DNA from: Juglans regia
Lineage: Eukaryota; Streptophyta; Magnoliopsida; Fagales; Juglandaceae
Assembly (NCBI RefSeq): GCF_001411555.2
Contig: NC_049914.1
Span: 15,888,798-15,952,797 of the forward strand
Length of the DNA stretch: 64,000 bases
Reading direction: 5' to 3'
The notes under the pieces are model-generated. The model was not told the origin of the DNA. It did not search any database and saw only the letters and a list, made by a program, of their open reading frames with translations. Within the stretch, counting starts at the first letter, position 1. Each line of letters starts with the position of its first letter. Below, piece after piece: positions 21,639 to 32,930 of the stretch. The position numbers and the translations under genes are program-made.

Positions 21639-23044
21639 TGCTTGGCCCACATATATCTTATTTCTTATGAATTAGGGTTTTGAGAAGGCCTTGTATTGTC
21701 ACCAATGGCTTATTTCAAAAGTTACTTTTTAAGAACTAGGGTTTCAAAGAGTTACTATAGCGGAATTACTGTAGTGTGGCACTATTCATTCAAGGGTATT
21801 TTTGAAAAAAATGACTTTATTTTGGCTAGAGTTTTAATTAGGTTTTGGTTTAAATACTCTTTGTGATATGAACTCGTGGGAATGGAATCCCTTGAACCCA
21901 CAATCAATTTGAAAAGTCACCCAAGAAAGACAAAATCAATTCAATGGATGGAGAATCTTGACCCGTTGAGAACTCATTTCAAGAACCTAGATTATATTAA
22001 AATCTAGACCTGTTGAATAACTTGTCTCAAGAACCCAGATTACAAGGAGGAACGCCACAAAGGTTGTGATTTACCTTTGATAAGTTCAAAAGTTCAATAA
22101 AAAATAAAAGGAGATAAACTCAACTCACAATGAATAAATTCATCAAATTTCATAAACTATAAAATGATGAGGCTACAAAGAGTATTTAAAACAAAACCTA
22201 ATTAAAACCCTAGCCAAAATTAAAGCCCTTTCTCACAAAAATACCCCTAAATCAATAGTGCTGCGCTACAGTAATTTGGCTACAATAATTCCGCTACTGT
22301 AACTTCTTGAAACCCTAGTTCCTAAAATGTAACTTTCCAAATAAGCCCTTGGCTACAATATAAGGCCTTCCCAAAACCCTAGTTCGTAAGAAATAAGACA
22401 TGTGGGCCAAGCATTCTCAAACCCATTTATTCTAGACTAATTCATATAACTAATAAAATAAGCCTCTTTAATGAAATAAACAGTCCAAGGCCTTCAAACA
22501 CATAAACATAATAATAGGCCCTAATTTATTTTACACTCTTCCATAGCTTGTATCAAATAAATCAAAACATGATCCTTCATCCTTCAAGCCCATCTTGAAT
22601 GTTGGGCTCTTGCTAGACTCGTCCTAAGTGGATTGTACAAATCCTTGCATTGCCTCTTTGATCTTCTTGGCTCTTGACCTTGAAATTGGCCCGTCTAGAA
22701 CTTGCAAATGATCTTTAAGACTAGGTCCATCTTGGTACCCATCACTTTGTAGCCTCATTTTAAGGGTTAGACAATATTGAATTTTCATTGTGAGTTGATT
22801 TTACTCCTTCTATTCTTGATTGAACTTTTGAACTTATCGAAGGTAAATCACAACCTTTATGGCATTCCTCCTTGTAATCTGAGTTCTTTAGACAGGTTCT
22901 TCAACGGGTCTAGATTTTAATATAATATAGGTTCCTGAAATGAGTTCTCAACAGGTTTAGATTTTTCATCCATTGACTTGATTTTAGCTTTCTTGGGTGA
23001 GTTTTCAAATTGATTGTGGGTTCAAGGGATTCCATTCTCACAAG
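21639..23044 (+). mobile_element. Partial LTR A4 (family A), split by A5
   Basis: It begins at a point equal to about base 488 of A1 (TGCTTGGCCCACATATATC) directly against the A3 5' LTR and runs through GGTTTAAATACTCTTTG, is split by A5, and continues from 22745 to ATTCCATTCTCAC near 23044. Its first half and last few bases are missing. TTTAAATAC (about 21850-21858) is a likely TATA variant. Confidence 0.85.
21864..22744 (-). mobile_element. Solo LTR A5, inserted in A4
   Basis: 881 bp, complete ends (minus strand TGATGGGTACC...TTCATATCA) with perfect CTTTG duplication (21859-21863, 22745-22749). Removing it rejoins AAATACTCTTTGTAGCCTC of A4. Host and insert are the same family in opposite orientation, so the block is a large imperfect inverted repeat. 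Confidence 0.93.
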
Positions 23045-23046
23045 TT

Positions 23047-23147
23047 TACCATTTAGTCGGAGATTTAAAAGGAATTTGCAAATTCCTCAAAACAGTTTCA
23101 TCGCATGCACTTATTTTCTTTGATTCCTTGATTTTCAAGGCCACCCA
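23047..23147 (-). pseudogene. LINE-1 (minus) fragment, distal piece
   Basis: Minus-strand translation gives LKIKESKKISACDETVLRNL and QIPFKSPTKW, aligning with the linker before RNase H in the plus LINE (INKASCLVDNDFKVLNSLNL). It is separated from the rest of the LINE (24300-25748) by T2d. The RNase H domain that should follow is missing. Confidence 0.7.
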
Positions 23148-24294
23148 TGTAACACCCGAATCCAGTGCAACGTTGTTTAAAAAAAAATTGTGGTCCTTTT
23201 AGGAAAATGTGCATGTTTTGCTATGAAAAGAAATCTGAAAAAACCTCAGATATTTGTTCTGCATTACTCATGAGATTTTGTTTAAGAAGAAAGTATTTTC
23301 TGTCATTACTGGTGTAGATATGAGCTTATTTTTGACATTCTGTCTCTGAAATTTGAAAAAGAGAGCGAATATGAAATTTTGTGAATAAGTTATGTTCTTG
23401 CGACCTGATTCTGTTCAGTACTCTATGTTGATAAGACGTGGCACTTGAAAAACCTTCGGCATGACTTTCTGATTCTATTCTGACTTTGATTCTGGTTCTG
23501 ATATGGTGATTCTGATTCTGTTTTGCTCTGATATAATAGTGACCTCTGGCCCTGTCATGGGATATAATAGTGACCTCTGGCCCTGTCACGGGATACAACA
23601 GTGACCTCTGGCCCTGTCACGGGATATAATAGTGACCTCTGGCCCTGTCACAAGATATAATAGTGACCTCTGGCCCTATCACGGGATATAATAGTGGATT
23701 TCTGTTCTGAGCGCAATCGCTTTGATATTCTTGATGATTTATGTTCTGCTTGGCTTTCCGAAGTATGCACAACCCTACCACGGGGGTTAAACACGGTCTC
23801 TGTTCTGATATGATGTTCTGATATGTTATGATAAGATGAAGATGACCAGTCATGTTGTTCCAAAGGAGTCTTTGAATATGAAAAGTTGGTTTCTGAATAT
23901 GAAATGTTTGAAAAGTCGCTCTGATTTTCTGATAATATATATTTTTTAGATTTCCATATTGATACTGAAATGTTTTCTTTCTGCATTCTCAACTCTGTGA
24001 AAATTCTCATGTTTGCTCATTGAGTTGTTGATAACTCACCCCTTATCTCCAATTATTTTTTAGATGATTTTTGAATAGTCCAGCTAAGGATTAGGATTAT
24101 GGAGCATCAATGAAATGATTATTTAAGCATAGTGGATTACTCATAGAAGATTTTTGAGAAGTGGCAGATTTTATTAAGAGATTTTGTACTATTATGATGA
24201 CGTTATATTTTGGAGTCTATAAATATGTTGATGAACTGTGAGTTTTAAGCTATAGGGAGTAACTCTTCGATCCCTGCGGGAACGAGGAGTTACA
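23148..24294 (+). mobile_element. Deleted solo LTR T2d in LINE, perfect TSD
   Basis: Starts TGTAACACCCGAATCC and ends GGAACGAGGAGTTACA with perfect ACCCA duplication (23143-23147, 24295-24299). Only about 40 bp of the 5' side remain before sequence equal to T2b at about 10515 continues, so roughly 1.9 kb including the leader and the 60-nt cassette are gone. It contains a five-unit 31-bp minisatellite (23532-23686) and the conserved hairpin (24021-24038). Confidence 0.92.
23532..23700 (+). repeat. 31-bp minisatellite (5 units) in T2d
   Basis: Five units of TATAATAGTGACCTCTGGCC plus CTGTCACGGGA, nearly identical, plus a partial. It has no spacers and is not CRISPR-like. Confidence 0.92.
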
Positions 24295-24299
24295 ACCCA

Positions 24300-25748
24300 A
24301 ACCAGCCAATATTTAATTGCTGCAACTACTGAGGCAAGAGAAATTGTTCTATCCTCCATTCTTTCTTGACATCTTCTCCACCAAAATCTCTAATAAATAA
24401 TGGTAGGCAAGATACCAATCAGTTGACCCCCCTTAACAGACATTTTCACCTTTCTGTGGAAAAACTCCAACTCTCTCCCGCCATAGCTTTCGTTGCAAAG
24501 AAGGCCGTCCAACTACTGAAACAAATCTCGCCTAAACATGTTCAGCCAGCTCACCTTTAGCTAATATATGATCAATATTTTCCTCCCGCCCAGTTAAGCA
24601 ATAGTTGCATTTCGATATCATAGGGATATTCAATCCTCGAGCCTCCTCATCAACTGGTAAACAATTATGCCAAGCTCTTCTCATTGTAACTGAGATTTTC
24701 TTTGGTTACGCCGGATGCCAAATCCACTTTGCCCATGCAAACTCTGGAACCCGAGTATGAATGCACTCCAGTGCACTATTCGTAGAGAACTTACCATTAT
24801 TGTTTGGGAGCCAGATAAGGGCATCAACACCTGTTTTAAATCTGCCAAGCCTCTCAACAATCACTACAGCTTTCTCATTATACCCAACAACCTGGAAAAC
24901 AGCTCTTTATTCCATCCTCTTTCATCCTTACATGCCTCCAACTGCAGATTTGGCAATTCTGAGATTTCTTGCTTAGAAGCCAGCGAACCCAAACCCGACC
25001 AGTTATCCCTCCAAAATGAGATCTTACCATCTCTAACCTTCCATCTAGACTTATGCAAAACTAAAGGAATACATCTCACAATCATTTTCCAAAAATTTGT
25101 TCCTCTATTCGAATCAATTTTTGTTATATGCCTACCTGCTACATGCTTTTTTTTAAAAGAAATCAACCCACATAGATGATTGAGACAGCAAATTCCATGC
25201 CAATTTCATATGTAAAGACTTTTGGACATCAAGTAAATTTCGGATGCCTAGGCCTCCTACCGATTCTGGTTTACACATTTCCCTCCTAGCGTACCATTTC
25301 CTCTTTGGCTTGCCATCAATGCTACCCAAAAAAAGGTGCTCATTATGGAATGAATTTTATTAATGACCTTGTTTCGGAGTGTTCAACACCAAAAGCAAAT
25401 GAATTGGCATACTTTGGATAACATGTTTAATAAGCAACAACCTAGCCCCACTTGATAGCATTTTTGCCTTCCAACCTTCCAGCCTTACTCGGACCTTTTG
25501 AATCATAAAATCAAAATGCCTGACCAATAATCTTCCTGAAACAATCGGAGCTCCCAAGTACACAAAAGGAAAATTACCTTATGAGAATCCCAAGATTCTA
25601 AGCAGGCTTCTCTTCCGAGGTGCTGTAATATGTTTAGGGAAATAGCCCTCAATGACGCCTTTCCTCCATTTGAAAATAAAACAATATCATCCGCGTAAAG
25701 AAGATGTGAAATAACAGGAGTACCTCTTGAATGAGAGAAAGGAAAATA
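24300..25748 (-). pseudogene. LINE-1 reverse transcriptase to linker, minus strand
   Basis: On the minus strand the order is SHLLYADDIVLFSNGG (RT catalytic YADD, about 25690), YLGAPIVSGRLLVRHF, VRLEGWKAKMLSSGARLLLI, SMPIHLLLVLN, NFWKMIVRCIPL, KVRDGKISFWRDNWSG, then the zf-RVT region and RMEDRTISLASVVAAIKYWL before T2d. These are plant non-LTR retrotransposon landmarks: RT palm end, thumb and zinc-ribbon region. Several frameshifts break it. The 5' part of RT is missing at the head-to-head junction near 25748. Confidence 0.85.
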
Positions 25749-26830
25749 CAGAATCCAATGTCATTTGGGAATTTTAGGCCGATAAGTCTTTGTTCCATGG
25801 TTTATAAAATTTGCTCTAAGATTCTAGTGAACCGTTTTTCAGTGCTCTTTAGCAGAAAAATTTCAAAGGAACAAGGAGCTTTTCTTCCAGGTAGAATTAT
25901 TTTTTAAAATATTAGTCTCACTCAGGAGCTTATTGATGATATTAATAAAAAAGTCCGAGGTAATATATTGATGAAAATTGATTTTGCAAAAGCCTATGAT
26001 ACAATTGATTGGGAGTTCATATTTTGTGTACTGGAAGGTTTTGGTTTCTCTCTAAAAATTCGACAGCTCCTGAGGCAATGTTATTACACCTTGGTATTCG
26101 ATTGTTATGAATGGCACAGCAAAGGGGTTCTTTAAGGGTGGAATGGGTCTCCGACAAGGTGATCCTTTATCTCCATACTTATTCATTTTAGTGGAGGAAG
26201 TTCTTTCCCGTTTGATTAAGAAGAAGTATGAAGAGGGAAGAGCATAGTGTTATTCTCATTCGAGACATTGCCCTATAATCTCACATTTATTATATGCTGA
26301 TGATATGATAATTTTTTCTAATGGAGGGAAATCTTCTATTTTGGAAATAGTTGGTAGTTTGAGTACCTACGCTTCATGGTCGGGATAACAAGTAAACAAT
26401 GCCAAATCTCATATTTTTTTCTCTAAGCATATTAATAGTGCTAGACGAAGGCATATCTTATCTATCACTCTGTTCTCGAAATGGGTGCTTCCTTTCAAGT
26501 ATTTAGGGGTTCCAATTGTATCGGGAAGATTGTAGTCATTACATTTCCAGGATATTGTTCAAAGAATTTGTAATTGGATTGAAGGTTGGAAAATAAATTT
26601 CCTTTCCGCTGGGGCGAGATTGATTCTTTTAAAACAAGTATTGTCGAGTATGCCAATCCATCTCCTTTCGGTGATGCATGTTCTGAAAATTATTTATATT
26701 CGAATTAATAAGATTTTGAGTGCCTTTTCTGGGGTTCTGTTAATGGGAATCCTAAGAAAAAGTGGATTAAATGGGAGAAGCTTTGTAGTCCAGTGGATGA
26801 GGGATGGCTTGGGTTGAGGAAGTTAAGCGA
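25749..26830 (+). pseudogene. Reverse transcriptase of LINE-2
   Basis: Recognisable blocks in order: FRPISLCSMVYKICSKILVN, SKEQGAFLPGRIIF, NISLTQELIDDINKKVRG, MKIDFAKAYDTIDWEF (first catalytic Asp block), LRQGDPLSPYLFILVEEVLS in a second frame, SHLLYADDMIIFSNGGKS (YADD, about 26295-26306), and KYLGVPIVSGRL, EGWKINFLSAGARLILLKQV, SMPIHLLSVM. At least three frameshifts and several stops are seen, but both catalytic motifs survive. Confidence 0.87.
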
Positions 26831-27245
26831 TGTTCAAAGGTCGTTACATTCTAAATTTGCCTAGAATCTCCTATGCTCTGATTCTATTTGGCAAAAGTAT
26901 TTTTTCTGCAAAGTATATGCATGGTGTGCATCGGTTGGAAATTAACACAACAAGAGGAACCTGATTCTGGAAATCTGTAGCTAATGAATTGTCGTTTGTT
27001 CTCTTGCATTCTAAGTAGAGAATTTGTGAGGGGAATGTGTATGTTTGGAAGGATAAGTGGATGAGTTCTGGTCCTTTGAGGGAGAGTTGCCCGATTGTGG
27101 GTGATTTGATTTGAAAGTGAACCAAGTTATGTTGAATAATAGCTAGGATTTGCATTATCTGGAATAGTTAGTAGGGTTTGGAAAAGCTGCATAAATTGTT
27201 AATAAGATTAAGGGTCAAAGGTTAGGAGAAGATAAGCTCAACTGG

Positions 27246-27620
27246 TTGGGTAATTCGGAGAGTTCTTTTACGTCCAGTAGTGCCTGGAGTCTTGTTTGGG
27301 AAAGCAACCATAAGTATGAATGGATGGATTGGATATGGAATGTTGCTATTCCTACAAATTTTTCTATGTTTATGTGGAAGGCCCTGAGCTCAAGTTTGAG
27401 TGTGGATGACCGTATAAGGAATTTGGGAGTGCCTTTAGTGTCCAAGTGTGAGTGTTGTCAACAAGGTGCTGTAAAAGAGATTAATCATGTGTTGTATAGT
27501 GGGTACATAGCATCAGTCATTTGGAAATTCAGTTCAAACATGTTGGGTATTCCGTTTATCCCAAATCAGTCTTGGAAAGCAATAGTGGAGGCTTGGTTTA
27601 AGAGAGCATCAAAATCATGA
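27246..27620 (+). pseudogene. zf-RVT zinc-ribbon region of LINE-2
   Basis: An open frame of 124 codons: SSAWSLVWES, WIWNVAIPTNFSMFMWKAL, LSVDDRIRNLGVPLVSKCEC, CQQGAVKEINHVLYSG, then WKFSSNMLGIPF and SWKAIVEAWF. The CECC-x-HVL pattern is the zinc-binding module between RT and RNase H in plant LINEs; the last Cys of the usual HLFxxC is Gly here. Confidence 0.82.
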
Positions 27621-27650
27621 CAACTTGGTACACTAATTGGATTTGTTCCA

Positions 27651-28373
27651 GTGATAATTTCCTGGAACGTATGGAGGTGGAGATGTAAGGCCAAGATGGA
27701 AGGTAAGAAAGAAAAGGTTCATGTTTTATGGAGATGGGTTAAATATTGGATTCATTGGGTTGGTATTAAAATCAATAAGGCTTCTTGTTTAGTGGATAAT
27801 GATTTTAAGGTGTTAAATTCTTTGAATTTACCAATTATTGCAAGAAAGAAGGAAATTTTGAAGGTAGTTAGATGGGCAAAGCCAAACAAAGGGTGGCTTA
27901 AAATTAATGTGGATGGTAGTAGCCGAAATAATCCTGGAATTTTTGGTGCAGGAGTAGTTAGGAATGAATTTGAGAATGTGGTATATGCTTTCTCCGAGTC
28001 ATATGGGCATGGGAGTAAGAATCTTGCGGAAGTTATGGCTCTATGGGCAGGGCTTAAACATTGTAAGCAATGGGGGTTTAATAATCTTGTCATCGAGATG
28101 GATTCTTTAATAGTAGTGAATTGGATTAAGAATGGAAGATGTACTTTTTGGTATCTAGAGGACTTTTGGGAAGAAACAATTGAAATATTGGGAGAGATAA
28201 ATTTTTATATGAGTCATATTTATTGGGAAGGAAATAAGGCTGCCAATTTTTTGGCATGGCTAGGAAGTACTGGTCTTTCCCAAGTGTGGGTAGGTCAAAC
28301 AGAGCTTCCACATTTGCTGAAAAGGATCATCAAAACAGATGCATGCGGTCTACCTCATATTCGAAAGTGCTAA
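27651..28373 (+). pseudogene. RNase H domain of LINE-2 (240-codon frame)
   Basis: The longest uninterrupted domain-bearing frame in the window. After a linker (SWNVWRWRCKAKMEGKK) comes RNase H1-like sequence: KINVDGSSRNNPG (Asp88), NLAEVMALWAGL (Glu127), VIEMDSLIVVNWI (Asp151) and YWEGNKAANFLAW, where the fourth acidic residue of the family (NKVADALA) is Asn199. The domain would cut RNA in RNA-DNA hybrids. It is preceded by broken RT, so it is a remnant even though open. Its length is normal for the LINE tail. Confidence 0.85.
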
Positions 28374-28610
28374 ATGTAAATTTAGGATGTAATATTCGAT
28401 AGTGTAATTTGATTTTGATGAGAAGTTATGCTTGATAGGTGTTTAGGTTTTTCTTTGAGTACTTGGGGATTTATTTTCTTTATTTTCAATTTTTTGTAAA
28501 TGCCAAGTATTGTGATTGTTACCACGGTTTTCCTCCGCCACAAGTGATGGCTCATTAATAAACTTGGATAGGGGTCACTATTGGACATATGACTAGCTTC
28601 TCTTTAATAC
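28374..28610 (+). other. 3' UTR of LINE-2
   Basis: After the TAA the sequence is T-rich with GTAACACTA-like words and ends CTTTAATAC before the A tail. No other feature is seen. Confidence 0.6.
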
Positions 28611-28630
28611 AAAAAAAAAAAAAAAAAAAA
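28611..28630 (+). repeat. Poly(A) tail of LINE-2
   Basis: Twenty A residues close the element and fix its orientation and 3' end. Confidence 0.9.
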
Positions 28631-29121
28631 TACCAAAACCAAAACCAAAACCTAATTAAAACCCTAGCCAAAATAAATCTCATTCTTCCAAAAATACCCA
28701 TGGATGAATAGTGTCACAGCTACAGTAACTCAGCTGCAATACTTCTTTAAATCCTAGTTCATAAGAAATAAGACATATGTGAGCCAAGCATCCTCAAACC
28801 CAATTATTCTAGACTAATTCCTATAATTAATAAAATAAGCCCCTTTAATGAAATAAACAAGTCCAAGGTCTTCAATCACATAATCATAATAATAGCCCCT
28901 AATTTATGTTGCATTCTTCCATAGCTTGTATCATGTGGATGATTACTGGATCTCCTTCTTTCAAGCCCATCTCGAATATTCGGCTCTTGCTACACATGTC
29001 CCAAGTAGATTGCACCAATCCTTGCATTGCTTCCTTGACCTTCTTAGCTCTTGATCTTGTAATTGGCCCATCTGGAACTTGCAAAGGATCTTTAAGACTA
29101 GGTTCACCATGGTTCCCATCA
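28631..29121 (-). mobile_element. Partial LTR A6 (family A)
   Basis: Minus-strand sequence begins TGATGGGAACCATGGTGAACC at 29121 and includes the coding tail QVPDGPITRSRAKKVKEAMQ and LVQSTWDMCSKS. It continues to AAAACCAAAACC beside the LINE A tail, where the 3' third is missing. The LINE probably inserted here and the remainder was lost. Confidence 0.85.
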
Positions 29122-29766
29122 TATTACCATGGAAAACTCCCGATTGAAGAACTCTAACCTCATAACTTTGCCACTTTGCACTCAAGTAGCTCTCTACCAA
29201 GCAAGGGCAAAATGGTAAAAATAAGAGGTGCTCTGATTGGCTTGGGGTTGGGGCATACATACCATAAGGTCATGGAAGTACCATGGGGAGCCCACGGGCG
29301 AGAAACTCCAACCTCATTACTTTGCCACTTTTTTCTCAATTGGTTTTCTACGAAGCAAGGACAAAGTGGGAAAACTATGACATTCCTCTATTGGCCCAGT
29401 TATGCGACATACGTACCATATGGTCATGGTAGTACCATAGATAGCCCATAAGCGAAAAACTCCAACCTCTTTACTATGTCACTTTTCCCTCAATCGGTTT
29501 TCTACGAAGTAAGGACAAAGTGGGAAAACTGTGACATTCTTCTATTGGCCCAGTTATGAAACATACGTACCATATGGTAATGGTAGTACCATAGATAGCC
29601 CGCAAGCGAAAAACTCCAACATCTTTACTTTGCCACTTTTCCCTCAATTGGTTTTCTATGAAGCAAGGGCAAAGTGGTAACACTTTGACGTGCTCCAATT
29701 GGCACCTTCATGCAGCATACGTACCATATGGTCATGGTAGTACCATAGGTAGCCCGCGAGCAAAAA
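29122..29766 (+). repeat. 154-bp satellite, block 1
   Basis: About four units. Each has GAAAAACTCCAACCTCATAA, CTTTGCCACTTT-CACTCAATT, GGTTTTCTA-AAGCAAGG, CAAAGTGG, TCCAATTGGCCC and ACCATA-GGTCATGGTA-TACCAT. Starts of GAAA-ACTCC fall near 29302, 29455 and 29608. The block ends in CCCGCGAGCAAAAA, where T4a begins; the array resumes after T4a in the same unit phase. Confidence 0.88.
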
Positions 29767-30389
29767 TGTAATAGGGGCTCCTTCCTTCTTACGTACGCTT
29801 CTCTCTTTCTGACGTACATTCCGTCTTTATGACGTAGGCAAATCCTGAGGGCAGGAATTATGTAAATTTTCTACCCGTTCTATCTAGCGACTGCGAGACT
29901 CGTCATGCGTGCCGAACCATGATGGCGTGTTTCGAAAGATATCGTGTGACTTCTAGGGCACGCCCAGTATTTTAAATATGTTGGAAATATTTATAAGGAG
30001 TATTTCCAGTGTTATTGAATTAAGATTTATCTTAAACACAACAATCATAATATTCTTGAAGAGCTCCAAAAATATTATAATTGTCAGAAATCATCTTAAT
30101 ATCATTATTAAAATGATTTCAACTATTTAAGATATTATGAGATTTAAATTATGTTTAAAGCTTTTATTAATTAAATGGTTTTATTCTCTATAATATGTTA
30201 AGTGAGACTTCATCATTTTATTAATGATGAAGGAATATTATTTTATATACTAAAGTTAGTTTAAAATAATATTCTACCTTAATACCTCTAAGTGCTTTTA
30301 ATTAAGTTAATATTTATGCATTTTCAAATCAGTATTTTAATCATCATCGTTAGATCGTTACGTAGATCCCTAGATGAAGGGACTGAGTT

Positions 30390-31400
30390 TAATACCCAGA
30401 CCCCCTCTTTGTCTCCCTCACTTTTCCCCAGCTCTCTCTCTCTCTCCTCCCTCTCCCCAGCGTATGTAGTATGCAGCCCCTCTCTCGCCGAACTGCTCCA
30501 CGCCTCAGCCCGGCGCCGCCTTGCATCAGCAGCCCTCACCGCCGTCACCACTAGCTCCACCTCCCTCCGGTGAGTCCTCCCATGCCAGTCCCTCTCTCTC
30601 TTCGCTGGCCATGCAAAGCCCGAACGGGCTTAGTGCTTACTGAGCCGCCGTGCACCGTCCTCTGGCGCCACCACCTCCACAGCAGCTTCCCCTCCCACCG
30701 ACCATCCTCCTCCACTGAAGTTGGCCTCCACTGTGCAGTCCTCCCTCTCCCCTCACGGTAAGTAGCCGAAATGAGTTTTTAACCCATTTCCCCTCCTTGC
30801 GCCATCGTACGCGGCCACCCACGGCCACTAAGCACTGCCACGAACTCTCCCTTCCCTTCTCCTTCCTCCTCCACTTGACTCGAGGCCCATAGCCTCCCTC
30901 CATCGCTCGGGCTCTCTCCCTTTCTCATGCACGGGTTTCACACCCTCCACCACCGTACGCTACCACCCACTGTAGATGATCACCACCTCCTGCCTCCTTT
31001 AGCCACCACCAAGCTATACCAACCGCCCATAGCCCCGATCTGTCACCCATGCACACACACTCTCTCTCTCACTCTCCCACGACTTCTCCTCCACCGTGTG
31101 GCCAGATCCACCACTGTGAGTCACTATGGCACCACCTCGACACCACCACGAGTCCTACAACACCTCCCTTAGCCGAACCTTAGATCCAAAACCACCACTT
31201 TATGTGGTGGGTAGCCACTGCGCGTGGCTGACTGCCACTGTATACGGAAAGATCCACCGTGTTATGCTCCTTGCCACCATCACATGGCTACCACGAGCCC
31301 TTCCAAGACCACACCTAGCCATCCAAACGCCCAAACAGTCACCGTACGTGGGTTAGCCGCCACGTACGACCCTTCTGACATCATCGGCTGTGACGATCAA
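30390..31400 (+). other. GC/CT-rich leader-like region of T4a
   Basis: Rich in CTCT runs and CCACC words. Two CGGTRAGT donor-like sites lie 198 nt apart. T2a and T2b have a comparable leader. No conserved protein is seen; open frames come from base composition. Confidence 0.5.
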
Positions 31401-31849
31401 CGAGCAACGCACGAGTTATTCCGTCGATGGTATAACCCTCTATCCCTTGTTAATTATGTTAGATATTCATTAGTTGATTAGGTTGTGGACTGTGCTGTTA
31501 GTATTTGTGGAGTTCACTGTGTTGGGATATTCTGTGTAGTGAAGTGTTGGGCATTATGTGTGGTGAAGTGTGGGGCATTCTGTGCAGTGAAGTGTTGGGC
31601 ATATCTGTGTAGTGTGGTGATGTGATGTGCCATGTATGTGAAGTGTTGGGTTTATCTGTGTAGTGCGCTATGATGTGTTAGGCGTAGTTGGGAAGTGTGT
31701 TGTGAAGTGTTGTGGACAGTGCCGTGTAGTGTGGTTGGGGAGTATGTGCTGTATTGGTGACTTGGCAAGTGGAATGGGAATAGTACACGTTGAGTGTACA
31801 CTGAGTGTGGCGTAGTGTGGGACAAGGAGAGTATATGTAAAATATACCC

Positions 31850-32930
31850 TCCTGGCTTATTGTGGAACGGGACGAGTACACGTGGAGTGTACTCCTTGTG
31901 GAGAAGTGATGCATCATATGGCGGGTATGCCATAATAGTGATATGGCGTGGTGTGTATGAATGGAGTACATGCAGAATGTACTTCGTATGGTGGAGTGAT
32001 ACACCATATGGCGGGTACGCCATAATGGTGATGTGGCGTAATGCATGTGAATGGAGTACACGTGGAGTGTACTCCATGTGGTGGAGTGATGCACCATATG
32101 GCGTGTATGCCATAATGGTGATGTAGTGTGGTGTATGTGAATGTATGAAGTGTACTCCATGTGGTGGAGTGATGCTGATATGGCGGGTATGCCATAATGG
32201 TGATGTAGCGTGGCGTATGTGAAGGGAGTACACGTGGAGTGTACTCTATGTGGTGGAGTGATCTACCATATGGCGAGTAAGCCATAATGGTGATGTGGCG
32301 TGCTGTGTATGAAGGGAGTAAATGCGGAATGTACTCCATGTGGTGGATTGATGCACCATATGACTTGTACGCCATAATGGTGATGTGGCGTAGTGCGTGT
32401 GAATGGAGTACACGAGGAGTGTACTCCATGTGGTATAGTGATGCACCATATGGCGGGTATGCCATAATAGTAATGTGGCGTAGTGTGTATGAATAGAGTA
32501 CACGAGGAGTGTACTCTATGTGGTATAGTGATGCACCATATGGCGGGTATGGCGTGTACTCTATGTGGTGGAGTGATCTACCATATGGCGAGTAAGCCAT
32601 AATGGTGATGTGGCGTGCTGTGTATGAAGGGAGTAAATGCGGAATGTACTCCATGTGGTGGATTGATGCACCATATGGCTTGTACGCCATAATGGTGATG
32701 TGGCGTAGTGTGTGTGAATGGAGTACACGAGGAGTGTACTCCATGTAGTATAGTGATGCACCATATGGCGGGTATGCCATAATAGTAATGTGGCGTAGTG
32801 TGTATGAATAGAGTACACGAGGAGTGTACTCCATGTGGTATAGTGATGCACCATATGGCGGGTATGCCATAGTGGTGATGTGGCGTATGTGAAGGGAATA
32901 AACGTGGAGTATACTCCACGAGGTAGCGAC
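31850..32930 (+). repeat. 90-bp tandem repeat with hairpins in T4a
   Basis: About eleven units. The anchor GTGGAGTGAT (or GTATAGTGAT) falls at 31991, 32081, 32164, 32253, 32343, 32433, 32523, 32567, 32657, 32747 and 32837, giving a 90-bp period with one short unit. Each unit has a stem ATGGAGTACAC/GTGTACTCCAT and a second TATGGC/GCCATA. Three units (about 32239-32550) are repeated almost exactly 314 bp later. Since 90 is a multiple of 3, long open frames run through the array on both strands. Confidence 0.92.

Larger units (their letters stand above)
25749..28630 (+). mobile_element. 5'-truncated LINE-2 with poly(A) tail
   Basis: Starts within RT (FGNFRPISLCSMVYKICSK), passes through zinc-ribbon and RNase H regions, a 237-bp 3' UTR, and ends in 20 A residues at 28611-28630. 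The 5' truncation and A-tail are as expected from target-primed reverse transcription. A target duplication cannot be identified because both neighbours are truncated elements. It overlaps LINE-1 in content, so they are two copies. Confidence 0.87.

Noticed and set aside
23532..23700. CRISPR-like array of 31-bp repeats
   Set aside because: Units are directly adjacent with no spacers, and it is inside a plant LTR.
24300..28630. Single LINE inverted by twin priming
   Set aside because: Both fragments contain the same RT segment (YLG-PIVSGRL), so they cannot be two halves of one copy.
30390..31400. Host gene exons in GC-rich DNA
   Set aside because: It lies within T4a LTR boundaries, has the same CT-rich character as leaders of T2 LTRs, and gives no conserved protein.
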